A DNA stretch of 64,000 nucleotides, from contig JAFQQF010000002.1 in the NCBI GenBank assembly GCA_017411385.1, forward strand, positions 26,651 to 90,650, read 5' to 3'. The DNA is from Ruminococcus sp. (lineage in GTDB: Bacteria > Bacillota > Clostridia > Oscillospirales > Acutalibacteraceae). The notes beneath the pieces are model-generated. The model was not told where the DNA came from and made no database searches. It saw only the letters and a list, made by a program, of their open reading frames with translations. Shown here one piece after another: positions 9,347 through 18,668 of this stretch; position 1 is the stretch's first letter; each line of letters starts with the position of its first letter. A program made the translations under genes and the position numbers.

Positions 9347-9376
9347 TTGTTATTTAGCAATTTAGTTTGATATAAT
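9347..9376 (+). promoter_or_regulatory. promoter of the amylase gene
   Basis: TTGTTA (9347-9352), 18-base spacer, TATAAT (9371-9376), about 55 bases before the start codon. Confidence 0.65.
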
Positions 9377-9431
9377 GTTATACGTAAGGGTTTTGGCTTT
9401 ACACGAAATTTATGTGAAAGGAATGTTATCT

Positions 9432-12335
9432 ATGAAAAGAGTAAAAAGACTTATGTGTCTCCTGCTTGCAATGATTACAATTGTTTCTCTTTGCACAGTT
9501 GGTTTCACAGCACAGGCTGCTGTTGCTGATACAGCAGAGGTTTCTGCGGCATATCCCACAGCTGCAGATGATTTTACTTGGGATAACGCAACGGTCTACT
9601 TCCTTCTGACAGACCGTTTCAACAACGGCAACACATCAAACGACCACAGCTACAACCGCGGACTTACCCAGAACGGCTCCGTTGCTTCTTACAACACCGT
9701 AGCTGCTTTCCAGGGCGGTGACTTCAAGGGTATCACCCAGAAGATTAACGAGGGCTATTTTGATGACCTCGGTATCAACGCAATCTGGGTTGCAGGTTGG
9801 TTTGAGCAGATTCACGGTTACGTAGTAGGCGGTGACGGTAAGAAGAGCTTCCCTCACTATTCCTACCACGGCTACTATGGTCTTGACTTTACCGAGCTTG
9901 ACAAAAACTTCGGTACAGAGGCTGAGTTCAAAGAGATGATTGACACAGCCCACAAGCACGGCATCCGTATTGTTCTTGACGTAGTTGTTAACCACCCCGG
10001 TTACAACACAATCTATGATATGAACGAGTATAATTTCGGTACACTTACCGGCGATTATATGAACGTTCACTACAACTACAGCAGCATCAATCAGGACAAA
10101 TACCATGGTTGTATCAGATACGAAAACGGTAATGCTTCTGACTGGGCAAACTGGTGGGGTAGAGATTGGCTGCGTGCAGGTATGGCAGGCTACGATAACA
10201 ACGGCGGCGGCGACCTGACAGGTTCTGCCGGTGCTTATCTGCCCGACTTCAAGACAGAAAACACAGCTACAGTAAGTGTCCCCAAGCTCCTTCAGAACAA
10301 GTGGACAAAAGAGGGTACTTACAATGCAAAGATGAGCGAGATTGACCAGACCTTCAAAACCTACAACCTTGGTAATAAGACTGTTATCAACTATCTTGTT
10401 GCATGGTACACAAAGTGGGTTGAAGAGTACGGTATCGACGGCTTCCGTTGCGATACTGCAAAGCATATTGAAGCATCCGGCTGGAAAAAGCTTTCTGAGG
10501 CTTGCACAAAGGCTCTTCAGAACTGGAGAAAGGCTAACCCCAATGCAGTAGGTGCAGACTGGGACGAAGATTTCTGGATGACAGGTGAGCACTTTGGTCA
10601 GGGCGTTTCTAACAACCACTACTATCAGAACGGCTTTGATTCAATGATTAACTTCTCCTTCTCTGCCGACAACAAAGGTAACGGCGCTAACGGTATGAAG
10701 AAGACAGGTAACCTTAATCAGACATACGCTGATTATGCAAACCAGATTAACAATAACCCCAACTTCAACGTTCTTACATACATCTCTTCTCACGATACAG
10801 GTCTCTGCCGTGACGACCTCTACTATCAGGGTTCAGCACTCCTGCTTCTGCCCGGTGGTGTTCAGATCTACTACGGTGATGAAACCAACCGTTCAAGAGT
10901 AGAGTGTACTATGCACGACCACACAGTAAGAAGCTTTATGAACTGGAACGGTATGGATAAGAACGTTCTTGCTCATTGGCAGAAGGTTGGTACCTTCCGT
11001 AACAACCACGTTGCAGTCGGTGCAGGTTCACACACAAATCTTTCTGCTTCTTCCGGTACAGCTTTTGCACGTACATATAACAAGAACGGTGTTACAGACA
11101 AGGTTGCTTGCGTAATTGCAGCAAATGCTAACTCCAACATCACAATCACACTTAACAACACCTTTGCTAACGGCACAGTTGTTCGCAACGCTTATGACGG
11201 CAAGACTGCAACTGTTGAGGGTGGCAAGGTAACATTCAACTCAGGCGCAAGAGGCACAATCCTTGTAGAGCTTGCAGATGGCGATACACCCACACAGCCC
11301 ACAACTGCAAAGCCCACAGAGGCTCCCACACAGCCCACAACTGCAAAGCCCGTTGAGCCTGCAGTTTATGTAATTCTCGGTGATGCAGACCTTTCTGAGA
11401 TTGTAAACGTTAAGGATGCAACTCTCATTCAGAAGGTTGTTGCAGAGCTCGAAACTATTTCCGGCAAAGCTAACATTGCTGCTGACGTTGACGAAAACAA
11501 AGTTACCAACATCAAGGATGCTACTGCAATCCAGAAGTATGTTGCAGAGCTCGAGTCTGGCTGCAGAGTAGGTGAGAAGGTTAAGGTTTCAGGCGGTTCT
11601 GATGAGCCTCTTCCCTCAAACCCCACAACTCCCTCAAACCCTGAGCCCACAGAAGCTCCCACAGATGCTCCTTCTGATGGCACAATCGACCTTACTCAGA
11701 TTGAGGGTCAGATTATCATCCTTGCAAACAACACTTATGCAACTCCCTATCAGCACAACTGGACTGACGGCGGCAACCCCCATAACACATGGCCCGGTGA
11801 GCCCCTCATGCAGTTTGGTCCTTACTATGCTGCTATTGTTCACGATGAAGCTAATATGATTATCTTCAACGACAACGGCGGTGCTCAGACAGATAACCTG
11901 TCAATTCCCGGCGAGTTTGCTATCTTTGATATGTCCACAAATTCTTGGGCTGGCAACCTTGCAGATTACTTTGATGTAACAAAGTTCCCCACACAGGGTT
12001 TTGATGTTCCTGTTGTTCCCGGTCCCGGCCCTACTCCTACAACACCTGTTGAACCCGATCCCTCAGGTAACTACATTTACTTCAGAGATGCAGCAGGCTG
12101 GGGTACAGTTTACTGCCACTATTGGTCTGATAACGGCGGTTCAGTATGGCCCGGCGATCAGATGGAGAATGTAGGCGGCAACCTTTACAGATTTGCTGTT
12201 CCCAATGATTATACAGGCGCAATGTATCAGAATATTGTATTTAATATTGGTAGCAATGTCACTCAGACAGGTAACCTTACTGCTGAACTCGGCAGAGCAT
12301 TCAACAACCAGTCAAATCAGTGGGAAGATAAGTAA
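9432..12335 (+). CDS. secreted alpha-amylase (GH13) with internal dockerin and two CBM26-like modules
   Basis: 967 residues from the ATG after GAAAGGAATG. Residues 1-30 are a signal peptide ending in TAQAA. The GH13 barrel (about 35-610) shows region I DVVVNHPGYN, region II DGFRCDTAKH (nucleophile Asp ~340), region III TGEHFG (acid Glu ~384) and region IV SSHDTG (Asp ~455); FEQIHGYVVGGDG and HYSYHGYYGLDF resemble the MalS-like GH13_19 group. A TQPTTAKPTEAP linker leads to a type I dockerin (about 645-712), two calcium-loop repeats with VKDATLIQK and IKDATAIQK. Two starch-binding modules like CBM26 follow (about 758-850 and 878-967, each with a WPG motif). It should hydrolyse starch outside the cell, tethered through the dockerin to a cohesin. 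Confidence 0.96.
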   Translation: MKRVKRLMCLLLAMITIVSLCTVGFTAQAAVADTAEVSAAYPTAADDFTWDNATVYFLLTDRFNNGNTSNDHSYNRGLTQNGSVASYNTVAAFQGGDFKGITQKINEGYFDDLGINAIWVAGWFEQIHGYVVGGDGKKSFPHYSYHGYYGLDFTELDKNFGTEAEFKEMIDTAHKHGIRIVLDVVVNHPGYNTIYDMNEYNFGTLTGDYMNVHYNYSSINQDKYHGCIRYENGNASDWANWWGRDWLRAGMAGYDNNGGGDLTGSAGAYLPDFKTENTATVSVPKLLQNKWTKEGTYNAKMSEIDQTFKTYNLGNKTVINYLVAWYTKWVEEYGIDGFRCDTAKHIEASGWKKLSEACTKALQNWRKANPNAVGADWDEDFWMTGEHFGQGVSNNHYYQNGFDSMINFSFSADNKGNGANGMKKTGNLNQTYADYANQINNNPNFNVLTYISSHDTGLCRDDLYYQGSALLLLPGGVQIYYGDETNRSRVECTMHDHTVRSFMNWNGMDKNVLAHWQKVGTFRNNHVAVGAGSHTNLSASSGTAFARTYNKNGVTDKVACVIAANANSNITITLNNTFANGTVVRNAYDGKTATVEGGKVTFNSGARGTILVELADGDTPTQPTTAKPTEAPTQPTTAKPVEPAVYVILGDADLSEIVNVKDATLIQKVVAELETISGKANIAADVDENKVTNIKDATAIQKYVAELESGCRVGEKVKVSGGSDEPLPSNPTTPSNPEPTEAPTDAPSDGTIDLTQIEGQIIILANNTYATPYQHNWTDGGNPHNTWPGEPLMQFGPYYAAIVHDEANMIIFNDNGGAQTDNLSIPGEFAIFDMSTNSWAGNLADYFDVTKFPTQGFDVPVVPGPGPTPTTPVEPDPSGNYIYFRDAAGWGTVYCHYWSDNGGSVWPGDQMENVGGNLYRFAVPNDYTGAMYQNIVFNIGSNVTQTGNLTAELGRAFNNQSNQWEDK

Positions 12336-12373
12336 TTATCCCATCAAATAAAAAGCCAAAATATAAATAAACA

Positions 12374-12409
12374 AACAGCCTCTTCCAAACTCGGAAGAGG
12401 CTGTTACTT
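12374..12409. terminator. terminator between amylase and acyltransferase genes
   Basis: Thirteen-base perfect arms (12374-12386 and 12393-12405, AACAGCCTCTTCC) with a six-base loop between convergent genes. Confidence 0.85.
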
Positions 12410-12423
12410 TTATGTCTAAGTAT

Positions 12424-13494
12424 TTACTTTTTTATTTTATACTCGTCTTTTCTGAACCAGTTCATCACAGGAGCAAGCATCTTGTCCCAGTGCATACAAG
12501 GCCAGAGCACATATTCAAAGGGCTTGAGAGAAAGCATAAGGGTAAGCACGACTGCATAAACACAGAGAACAGGTAACAGGAATACGGGAAGTGTGTCCTG
12601 AAACATTTTGTAGAAGAATGTAAGACCGATGATGTATTGAACAGGTCTGTGCAGAGCGTATACGGTAAGCGTTCTTGACCCGCTCCATGTTATAACAGGA
12701 ATTCTCTTGTTAGGTATAAGCGAAAGAACAGCAAAGCTCACAAGTGCAGATATACTCATTGCAAGTAGTCGTAAAAAACCTCCGATATAGTGATTAATAC
12801 CGCCGAACTCATAGTAAGGATGGTTGCCTGTAAACAGATAACGCAGTGCGTATGATGCATCAAGTGTCAGAAAAAAGAAGGTAAACAATGTAACAAGAAA
12901 AACAGCGGAGCATATTCTTACCCAAGGCTTATTTACCCATTTGAGTACATCCTCGGCGTTGAGAATACAGCCAAGATAAAAGAAGGGGAAGAATACAATA
13001 ATACGGGACATAACAAGGATATTACCGATTTCGTTAACGTACCCAATTAATATTGCAACTATTATGCTTGCGAGAAGTGTTCTCCATGGCTTGCAGTTTC
13101 TCAGCAGATGGGCAATCATAATGTGAAACGCAGTTGCAAAAATATACCAGGAAACGCTGTTGTCGCTTAAAAGCTCAAAAGAGGAGGTTCCTTTAAGAGC
13201 CAGAACCACAAAGTAGATTAGTCCCTTCATAAATAAATTAAGTAGCAGATAAGCAATAACTTTTTCATATTTGAAGGGTGTGGTGAAAACTGTCTTTTTT
13301 GCAAAGAGTCCTCCGATAAATATAAACAGAGGCATATGAAAAGAATTGATGCACAACTGAGCCCATAGCATTGCATCACCATTGTTAATAAGACCGCCGG
13401 TCATAGAATGACCTAAGAGTACGCAGACAATTAGAAAGAACTTGGCGTTGTCCCATTTGGCAACTCTTTCGGTTGGTTTTGATAAATTTCTCAC
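12424..13494 (-). CDS. membrane acyltransferase, acyltransferase_3 family
   Basis: 356-residue integral membrane protein with about ten hydrophobic helices. The N-terminus AKWDNAKFFLIVCVLLGHSM carries the conserved family pattern with the active-site-region His, followed by FHMPLFIFIGGLFAKK, typical of OafA/WecH/OpgC-type enzymes that transfer acyl groups to surface sugars. The acceptor cannot be read from sequence. It stands alone, convergent with the amylase gene and in the same direction as the HAD gene upstream. Cell-envelope or exopolysaccharide modification is the likely role. Confidence 0.85.
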   Translation of the reverse strand: MRNLSKPTERVAKWDNAKFFLIVCVLLGHSMTGGLINNGDAMLWAQLCINSFHMPLFIFIGGLFAKKTVFTTPFKYEKVIAYLLLNLFMKGLIYFVVLALKGTSSFELLSDNSVSWYIFATAFHIMIAHLLRNCKPWRTLLASIIVAILIGYVNEIGNILVMSRIIVFFPFFYLGCILNAEDVLKWVNKPWVRICSAVFLVTLFTFFFLTLDASYALRYLFTGNHPYYEFGGINHYIGGFLRLLAMSISALVSFAVLSLIPNKRIPVITWSGSRTLTVYALHRPVQYIIGLTFFYKMFQDTLPVFLLPVLCVYAVVLTLMLSLKPFEYVLWPCMHWDKMLAPVMNWFRKDEYKIKK

Positions 13495-13566
13495 AATAAA
13501 CCTCCTCTAACCAAATTTAACTCAATTATATTGGATTTGCTCTGCGTCTGTCAATATAGACAAGAT

Positions 13567-13605
13567 AAAACCGCAGTACAGCAAATAGCAGGTACTGCGG
13601 TTTTG
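13567..13605 (-). terminator. terminator of the HAD phosphatase gene
   Basis: Minus-strand hairpin with arms AAAACCGCAGTAC and GTACTGCGGTTTT separated by 12 bases, just downstream of the HAD stop codon. It is nearly symmetrical. Confidence 0.8.
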
Positions 13606-13612
13606 TGCAATT

Positions 13613-14467
13613 TTAATTTTGAGCTGAAATACTTTTGAGCTGATTTTGATTGATATCTGTGAGAGTATCGCAAATTGCAATCTTGCGGATAATGTTCTGC
13701 ATAGCTGTTTCAAGCTCACCGCCCTCGGAGTAATCGGCAGGAAAGATGAAGTTTACTCTGTCTTTTACAAGGAGCTCCTCAACCTTGTGCCTGTCACCCT
13801 TGGGATAAACAGCAATGGATGTGCCCGAGTACGCCTTCATCATTTTCATACAGGGTACGTCAGAGAGTCCGTCGCCTATGTAAATCATATTGGAGAAGGG
13901 AACACGCTTTGAGTCATCGGGCATAGAGCGGTTCAAATCCTCGTCGTTGGATACATCCAACACACCCTTATTTATTCTGTAAACAAACTGGGTTTTGTTG
14001 GTGTAGTTAACAGCGGTTTTGGGCCAAGCCGCCTCACCTGTTTCGTCAAAGTAGTATTCACAGGCAAAGATTTCTTTGAAAAAGGGTGCGATAGGTGTTC
14101 CCTCAATTATCTCTTTCATTCCCGAGGAGATGATGTAGTGCTCAACCTCAACGCCTTGTTCTTTTCCAAAATCGTTTATCCTTTCAAACCAGCTTTCAAC
14201 CCCCTCAAAGAACTCAACAGACTTGCCGTGGTTGACCAAATCCTCACGTCTGAGAGCTTTTCCATGACGTTTCGATTCGCGGATGGATGCATACATATAA
14301 GCAAGGATGCCGTCCATTTTCTGCTCTCTGCCAAAGTCATTTGCTTTTTTCCAAAATTCAGAGCTTTCCATACCAAGACTGGGAATCAGAGCAAAGTCCT
14401 GCATATCTCGGGTGCTGAGAGTTTTATCAAAGTCGTACATTATGGCGACTATAGGCTTGGAAGTCAT
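13613..14467 (-). CDS. HAD-family phosphatase
   Basis: 284 residues. Motif I is DFDKTLSTRD (nucleophile Asp about residue 12), motif II HYIISSGMKEIIEG, and motif III IYIGDGLSDVPCMKMMK, the phosphoserine-phosphatase-like pattern. An inserted cap (about residues 30-110) is present. Function is a phosphomonoester hydrolase of unknown substrate in the cytoplasm. A GGAGTGATATT site precedes the ATG at 14467. It has its own terminator and 26 bases separate it from the cyclophilin gene upstream. Confidence 0.88.
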   Translation of the reverse strand: MTSKPIVAIMYDFDKTLSTRDMQDFALIPSLGMESSEFWKKANDFGREQKMDGILAYMYASIRESKRHGKALRREDLVNHGKSVEFFEGVESWFERINDFGKEQGVEVEHYIISSGMKEIIEGTPIAPFFKEIFACEYYFDETGEAAWPKTAVNYTNKTQFVYRINKGVLDVSNDEDLNRSMPDDSKRVPFSNMIYIGDGLSDVPCMKMMKAYSGTSIAVYPKGDRHKVEELLVKDRVNFIFPADYSEGGELETAMQNIIRKIAICDTLTDINQNQLKSISAQN

Positions 14468-14493
14468 AATATCACTCCTTGAGGTTCGAGTAA

Positions 14494-15387
14494 TTACTGA
14501 GCCTTGTAGGTTGTAATTTCTACGGAGATAAGCTTAACGTCTTCTGTGGGCTTGCTGTTGTCGTCAACCTCAACGGCTGCAATAGCATCAACAATGTCCA
14601 TACCGTCAATAACCTGTGCGAAAACTGTGTGACCTCCCTTTGCTCTCAGAGCACCGTCAAGGTGGATGTTACCACCGTTTGCTTTGTAAAGATCCATTGT
14701 TTCCTCAGAGATTGCATAGCTCAGAGGAGCAATGCCGCCGATGTAGTTTTCAATGAATGCATCAGCATCCTGATACTGAGAAACAAAGGTTGCACCATAC
14801 TGCTGTGCCCACTGAGTGTAAAGCTGTGTGTAGTATTCGTAGGATTTATCGTAGTCAATGCTTTCTGCGTCAAAGGACTCAGCGCCTGCCTGATTTATGA
14901 AGAACTGGCTTCCGTTGGTGTTAACACCACTGTTTGCCATAGCAACGGAACCGCGGATGTTGTAGAGAGTATCACAGAACTCGTCTTCAAAAGCTGAGCC
15001 GAAAGCACTTGTTCCGCCTGTGCCGTTGTGGTTTTCATAGTCACCGCCCTGAATCATAAAGTCGTTGATTACACGGTGGAAAATAGTGTTGTTGTATTTG
15101 CCGTCTTTTGCAAGGGTGATGAAGTTTTCAACAGCCTTGGGAGCGTTTTCGGGGAAGAATCTCCAGGTGATGTCGCCCATGGATGTGTGAAGAATTGCAA
15201 TTTCATCACCTTCCTTGGGATTTTCAAGCTGATAACCTACCTTGTTTTCTGTGTCGTGCTTAACGTTAGCGTTTACCTCGGGCTTGCCGTCGTTGTTGCC
15301 TTTTGACTCACAGCCTGTAAGTGCGAAGGTACAGCCTACAGTAAGAAGAGTTGCAAGTGCAACACAAATAAGTTTTTTCAGTTTCAT
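14494..15387 (-). CDS. lipoprotein peptidyl-prolyl cis-trans isomerase (cyclophilin)
   Basis: 297 residues with a signal sequence and lipobox ALTGC (Cys 26), so the enzyme acts on the outer face of the membrane, probably in folding of secreted proteins. The cyclophilin core starts near residue 60 and shows FHRVINDFMIQGGD (catalytic Arg), GTGGTSAFG, GSVAMANSG and NGSQFFINQ. A segment of about 75 residues (tyrosine-rich, SIDYDKSYEYYTQLYTQWAQ) is inserted before the closing HTVFAQVIDGMDIVDAI strand, making it longer than the usual ~200-residue form. The start has an AAAGGAAAC site. Confidence 0.93.
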   Translation of the reverse strand: MKLKKLICVALATLLTVGCTFALTGCESKGNNDGKPEVNANVKHDTENKVGYQLENPKEGDEIAILHTSMGDITWRFFPENAPKAVENFITLAKDGKYNNTIFHRVINDFMIQGGDYENHNGTGGTSAFGSAFEDEFCDTLYNIRGSVAMANSGVNTNGSQFFINQAGAESFDAESIDYDKSYEYYTQLYTQWAQQYGATFVSQYQDADAFIENYIGGIAPLSYAISEETMDLYKANGGNIHLDGALRAKGGHTVFAQVIDGMDIVDAIAAVEVDDNSKPTEDVKLISVEITTYKAQ

Positions 15388-15434
15388 AAGTTTTGTTTCC
15401 TTTCAGTTTTACATTTATATATTCACCTTAAAAC

Positions 15435-16106
15435 TCAAGAGAGAGTTTCTGTAATGGTGACATCACCGATAACGTTGAAGTTGTCTATGTATGGGTTGCC
15501 TCCCTTTTCGTCCATAAACTCAATGGCTGTGGCGATGGAGGTGTAGCCTTCCTTGGCAACATCGAATTCCAGCGTGATAAGAGTGTTATTGTCTGTAAAG
15601 TTGTAGCCTGCAACATTTGAGGCGTTAAACAGAACTCTACCTGTAATATTTGCGTTGTAAATAACAGAGCCTAGGTTAGGGAACATTTCTGAGTCAGAGG
15701 TGTGTCTGAACCAAAGGATGGAGTCGTCATAGGTGAGAGAAGCCTGAATGTTTTCGATAGCCTTTGGCGTCTTAAGGTAACAGGTGTAAACAATTCTGTC
15801 CCCGACTTTTACGGAATGCTCCTGCCCGCCTACGTTGACAGTTGCGTATTTTGGTGTTTCGTCACGGTCAACAGGCTTTGCAACAGGAGTGTTGTTGTCG
15901 ACCTTTTCTGTTGATTCAGTTACTTCAGCCGTTGTTTCGGGTGTAGTAGTGATTTCCTGTGTATCAGATGTTAAAGTCTTTGTTGCATCTGTGACTGTGG
16001 TTACAGCCTCGTCAGGGGTGGTACCTTCTGTACCCTTGCAACCTGTGAGAGTGCCAAGTATTGCCAAAAGCAAGCAAAGGCACACAAGCCAAAGATTTCT
16101 TTTCAT
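15435..16106 (-). CDS. lipoprotein with a cohesin-like domain
   Basis: 223 residues. A signal peptide with lipobox TLTGC (Cys 23) is followed by a Thr/Glu-rich linker (residues 24-85) and then a single beta-rich domain of about 135 residues. The domain pattern KVGDRIVYTCYLKTPKAIENI, QASLTYDDSILWF, then ITGRVLFNASNVAGYNF and NTLITLEFDVAKEG is the layout of cohesin modules: an opening two-strand motif, a Y(D)D/S segment, and a later LxxLxFxV strand. If correct it displays a cohesin at the membrane surface and could hold dockerin proteins such as the amylase. Other carbohydrate-binding beta sandwiches have similar patterns, so the call is moderate. Confidence 0.68.
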   Translation of the reverse strand: MKRNLWLVCLCLLLAILGTLTGCKGTEGTTPDEAVTTVTDATKTLTSDTQEITTTPETTAEVTESTEKVDNNTPVAKPVDRDETPKYATVNVGGQEHSVKVGDRIVYTCYLKTPKAIENIQASLTYDDSILWFRHTSDSEMFPNLGSVIYNANITGRVLFNASNVAGYNFTDNNTLITLEFDVAKEGYTSIATAIEFMDEKGGNPYIDNFNVIGDVTITETLS

Positions 16107-16258
16107 ACATATCTCCTTCCTGATACTATTACAATATATCTATTTTACAGCATTTTTATAGTTTTTTCAATAGATAAATATGTTTATCCCACAGGAATAT
16201 AAAAAACTCCCTCTACATAGAAATAACTATGAAAGAAAATTTAGCGGAGGCTGAAAAT

Positions 16259-17182
16259 ATGAGGGACTTTTTACCTGAAGGATGTCTTATGGATACTCAG
16301 GATAATTCTGTGTGTATGGAGAGCATTTCTTCTCTTTGCGAGGCATATCGCGAGCAGAGAATTCTGGAAGCCCGTGCGACTGTCTGCGATGCAAACCATA
16401 ACCTTACTGTGGATTTGGGATGCATACGGGGGATTATACCGCGTAAAGAAGGGGCTCTGGGAATCAGAGAAGGCAGAGTCAGGGATATTGCAGTTATATC
16501 CCGCGTCAACCGACCGGTAAGCTTTGTGATAACTGGCTTTGACAGGGACGAAAGTGGAGCTACTGTTGCAACACTTTCCCGTGAGCTTGCACAGAAAAGA
16601 TGTATGGATGATTATGTGAGTACTCTTAGGGTGGGGGATGTGGTGGATGCAAGGATAACCCACCTTGAAACCTTTGGTGCATTTGCTGATATCGGTTGCG
16701 GAATAGTGGCACTTCTGCCTATTGACGCAATTTCTGTATCCAGAATTGAGCATCCTTGTGAGCGGTTTACCGTTGGTATGGATATAAAGGCGATAATCAA
16801 ATCCATTGAAAACGGCAGAATAAGCCTGAGCCACAAGGAGCTTTTGGGCACATGGCAGGAGAATGCAGATAATTTCAGAGCAGGAGAAACCGTTGCAGGA
16901 ATTATCCGTTCTATTGAGAATTACGGTGCCTTTGTAGAGCTCTCTCCCAACCTTGCAGGACTTGCAGAAAGCAAGGATTCTGTTCGTGTAGGACAGCAGG
17001 CGAGTGTCTACATAAAAAGCATCAATCCCGAAAAAATGAAGGTGAAGCTGATTATTGTGGAAACCTTTGATTATAAGTACAGTCCTCAGAAGCCCAAGTA
17101 CTTCTTCGAGGGTGAGCATATGGATGAGTTTTTGTATTCGCCGGCTAATTGCGAAAAGAGGATTGTGTCAACTTTTTCATAA
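16259..17182 (+). CDS. S1 RNA-binding domain protein
   Basis: 307 residues. ATG at 16259 is preferred because GCGGAGG lies eight bases upstream; the in-frame ATG at 16229 has no site. Three S1-like beta barrels can be traced: a degenerate first one (ILEARATVCDANHNLTVDL), then LRVGDVVDARITHLETFGAFADIGCGIVALLPID, and FRAGETVAGIIRSIENYGAFVELSPNLAGLAES. This is the arrangement of the short ribosomal S1-like proteins of Clostridia, which bind single-stranded RNA. It stands alone with its own terminator. Confidence 0.88.
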   Translation: MRDFLPEGCLMDTQDNSVCMESISSLCEAYREQRILEARATVCDANHNLTVDLGCIRGIIPRKEGALGIREGRVRDIAVISRVNRPVSFVITGFDRDESGATVATLSRELAQKRCMDDYVSTLRVGDVVDARITHLETFGAFADIGCGIVALLPIDAISVSRIEHPCERFTVGMDIKAIIKSIENGRISLSHKELLGTWQENADNFRAGETVAGIIRSIENYGAFVELSPNLAGLAESKDSVRVGQQASVYIKSINPEKMKVKLIIVETFDYKYSPQKPKYFFEGEHMDEFLYSPANCEKRIVSTFS

Positions 17183-17191
17183 GAATACTGC

Positions 17192-17222
17192 AAAGGCTCT
17201 GTTTGATAAGCAGAGCCTTTCG
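17192..17222 (+). terminator. terminator of the S1-domain gene
   Basis: Arms AAAGGCTCTG and CAGAGCCTTT (17192-17201 and 17211-17220) followed by TCGTTG; short U-rich tail. Confidence 0.7.
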
Positions 17223-17326
17223 TTGTACCATAAACGGTACTCTGAGTTTTTGCGATGTGTTTTTCGGTTGACAGGCAAGGGTGTGGAATGATATGATTTG
17301 TGTATAAAGAAAAGGAGGCTGTGTGT

Positions 17327-18610
17327 ATGCCCGATAACATTAAATTTGCACTTTTGCTGGGTGTTTTGACCTTGGTGGCAGTTTTGCTTGTTGTTCTTCT
17401 TGTAAGAAGCTTCAAGGGCAACAAGGATAATTCAGAACAGCTGGCAAGAAAGCTCAGAGAGGAATCTCAGAAGGATAATGCCATACTGCGTCAGGAGGTA
17501 AGCTCAAGTATTCAGCAGTCTGTAAAGACTATGGGTGATATGATTGCCCTCAATCAACAGCAGGGCACAGAGAATCAGACAAGACAGATGGCACAGCTTG
17601 AAGAAAGGTTCAAAACCTTTTCACTAGAAAATGAGCAGAAGCTGGAGCTTATTCGTGGTACGGTAGAAAAACGTCTGCAGTTTATGCAGGAGGATAACAA
17701 CCGCAAGCTTGACGAAATGCGTCAGACCGTTGACGAAAAACTACAGCGTACATTGGAAGACAAGATGACAAAATCCTTTGCCCTTGTTAATGAGAGGCTG
17801 GAGCAAGTGTATAAAGGCTTAGGTGAGATGCGTACCCTTGCTGTTGGTGTGGGTGACCTTAAAAAGGTGCTTTCAAACGTAAAGACAAGAGGTATATTGG
17901 GTGAAATTCAGCTTGGCTCAATACTCAAGGAAATACTTGCTCCCGAGCAGTATGAAGAAAATGTGGCAACAAAGCCCAAGAGTTCAGAGAGAGTAGAGTT
18001 CGCAGTAAAGCTTCCTGCTGAGGACGAGGGCTTTATATATCTGCCTATTGACTCAAAGTTCCCCGGCGATACCTACGCTGCCTTGCAGGATGCTTACGAG
18101 TCCGGCTCACCTGAGCTTGTAGAGTCTGCAGCAAAGGCTCTGCTTACAACCCTTAAAAAGGAAGCAAAGGATATTCGCGATAAGTACATAAGCACACCCT
18201 ATACCACAGAGTTTGCAATTATGTTCCTGCCCACAGAGGGGCTGTATGCTGAGGCTGTGAACCGCGGAATGGTGGAGGCTTTGCAGAGGGATTACAAGGT
18301 GAATATTGCAGGTCCAAGCACTATGGCGGCTCTGCTTAATTCACTGCAGATGGGCTTTAAGACCTTGGCTGTGCAGAAGCGTTCTGCAGAGGTATGGCAG
18401 ATTTTAGGCTCAGTAAAAACCGAGTTTGAAAAGTTCAACGATGTGCTTACTCTTACTCAGCAACGTTTAGACCAAGCAAACTCCGAGCTTGATAAGCTTG
18501 TGGGAGTACGCACACGTCAGATTTGCAGAAAGCTTTCTTCCGTTCAGGCTAACACCACCCCCTTAGAGTCTTACTCAACGGCGGAGCTTGCCGAGAATAC
18601 GGCGGAATAA
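17327..18610 (+). CDS. rmuC: DNA recombination protein RmuC
   Basis: 427 residues starting at the ATG 8 bases after AAAGGAGG. One N-terminal membrane helix (FALLLGVLTLVAVLLVVLLV) is followed by a long coiled coil (residues ~45-165) and the nuclease-like RmuC core: LSNVKTRGILGEIQLGSILKEIL, EFAVKLPAEDEGFIYLPIDSKFP and EFAIMFLPTEGLYAEAVNRG. RmuC limits inversions at short inverted repeats in other bacteria. The length matches the family. It lies alone between two terminators. Confidence 0.94.
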   Translation: MPDNIKFALLLGVLTLVAVLLVVLLVRSFKGNKDNSEQLARKLREESQKDNAILRQEVSSSIQQSVKTMGDMIALNQQQGTENQTRQMAQLEERFKTFSLENEQKLELIRGTVEKRLQFMQEDNNRKLDEMRQTVDEKLQRTLEDKMTKSFALVNERLEQVYKGLGEMRTLAVGVGDLKKVLSNVKTRGILGEIQLGSILKEILAPEQYEENVATKPKSSERVEFAVKLPAEDEGFIYLPIDSKFPGDTYAALQDAYESGSPELVESAAKALLTTLKKEAKDIRDKYISTPYTTEFAIMFLPTEGLYAEAVNRGMVEALQRDYKVNIAGPSTMAALLNSLQMGFKTLAVQKRSAEVWQILGSVKTEFEKFNDVLTLTQQRLDQANSELDKLVGVRTRQICRKLSSVQANTTPLESYSTAELAENTAE

Positions 18611-18633
18611 TTTTAGATTGTAATATAAATTGT

Positions 18634-18668
18634 AAAGAGCAGTAAGCGGAAAACTTACTGCTCTTTGT
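18634..18668. terminator. bidirectional terminator
   Basis: Thirteen-base arms AAAGAGCAGTAAG and CTTACTGCTCTTT between convergent rmuC and the XRE regulator; the right arm overlaps the end of the regulator gene. Confidence 0.82.

Noticed and set aside
9148-9360. 70-codon minus-strand frame in the pot-amylase spacer
   Set aside because: It lies in AT-rich DNA with no convincing start signal and overlaps the -35 of the pot promoter.
9636-10619. 327-codon open frame on the minus strand
   Set aside because: It is antisense to the amylase catalytic domain and has no ribosome binding site or recognisable motif.
16229-16258. Upstream ATG of the S1-domain gene
   Set aside because: It has no ribosome binding site, while the ATG at 16259 has GGAGG at good spacing.
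16271-17119. 282-codon minus-strand frame
   Set aside because: It is antisense to the S1-domain gene, rich in Cys/Ser/His and without family features.
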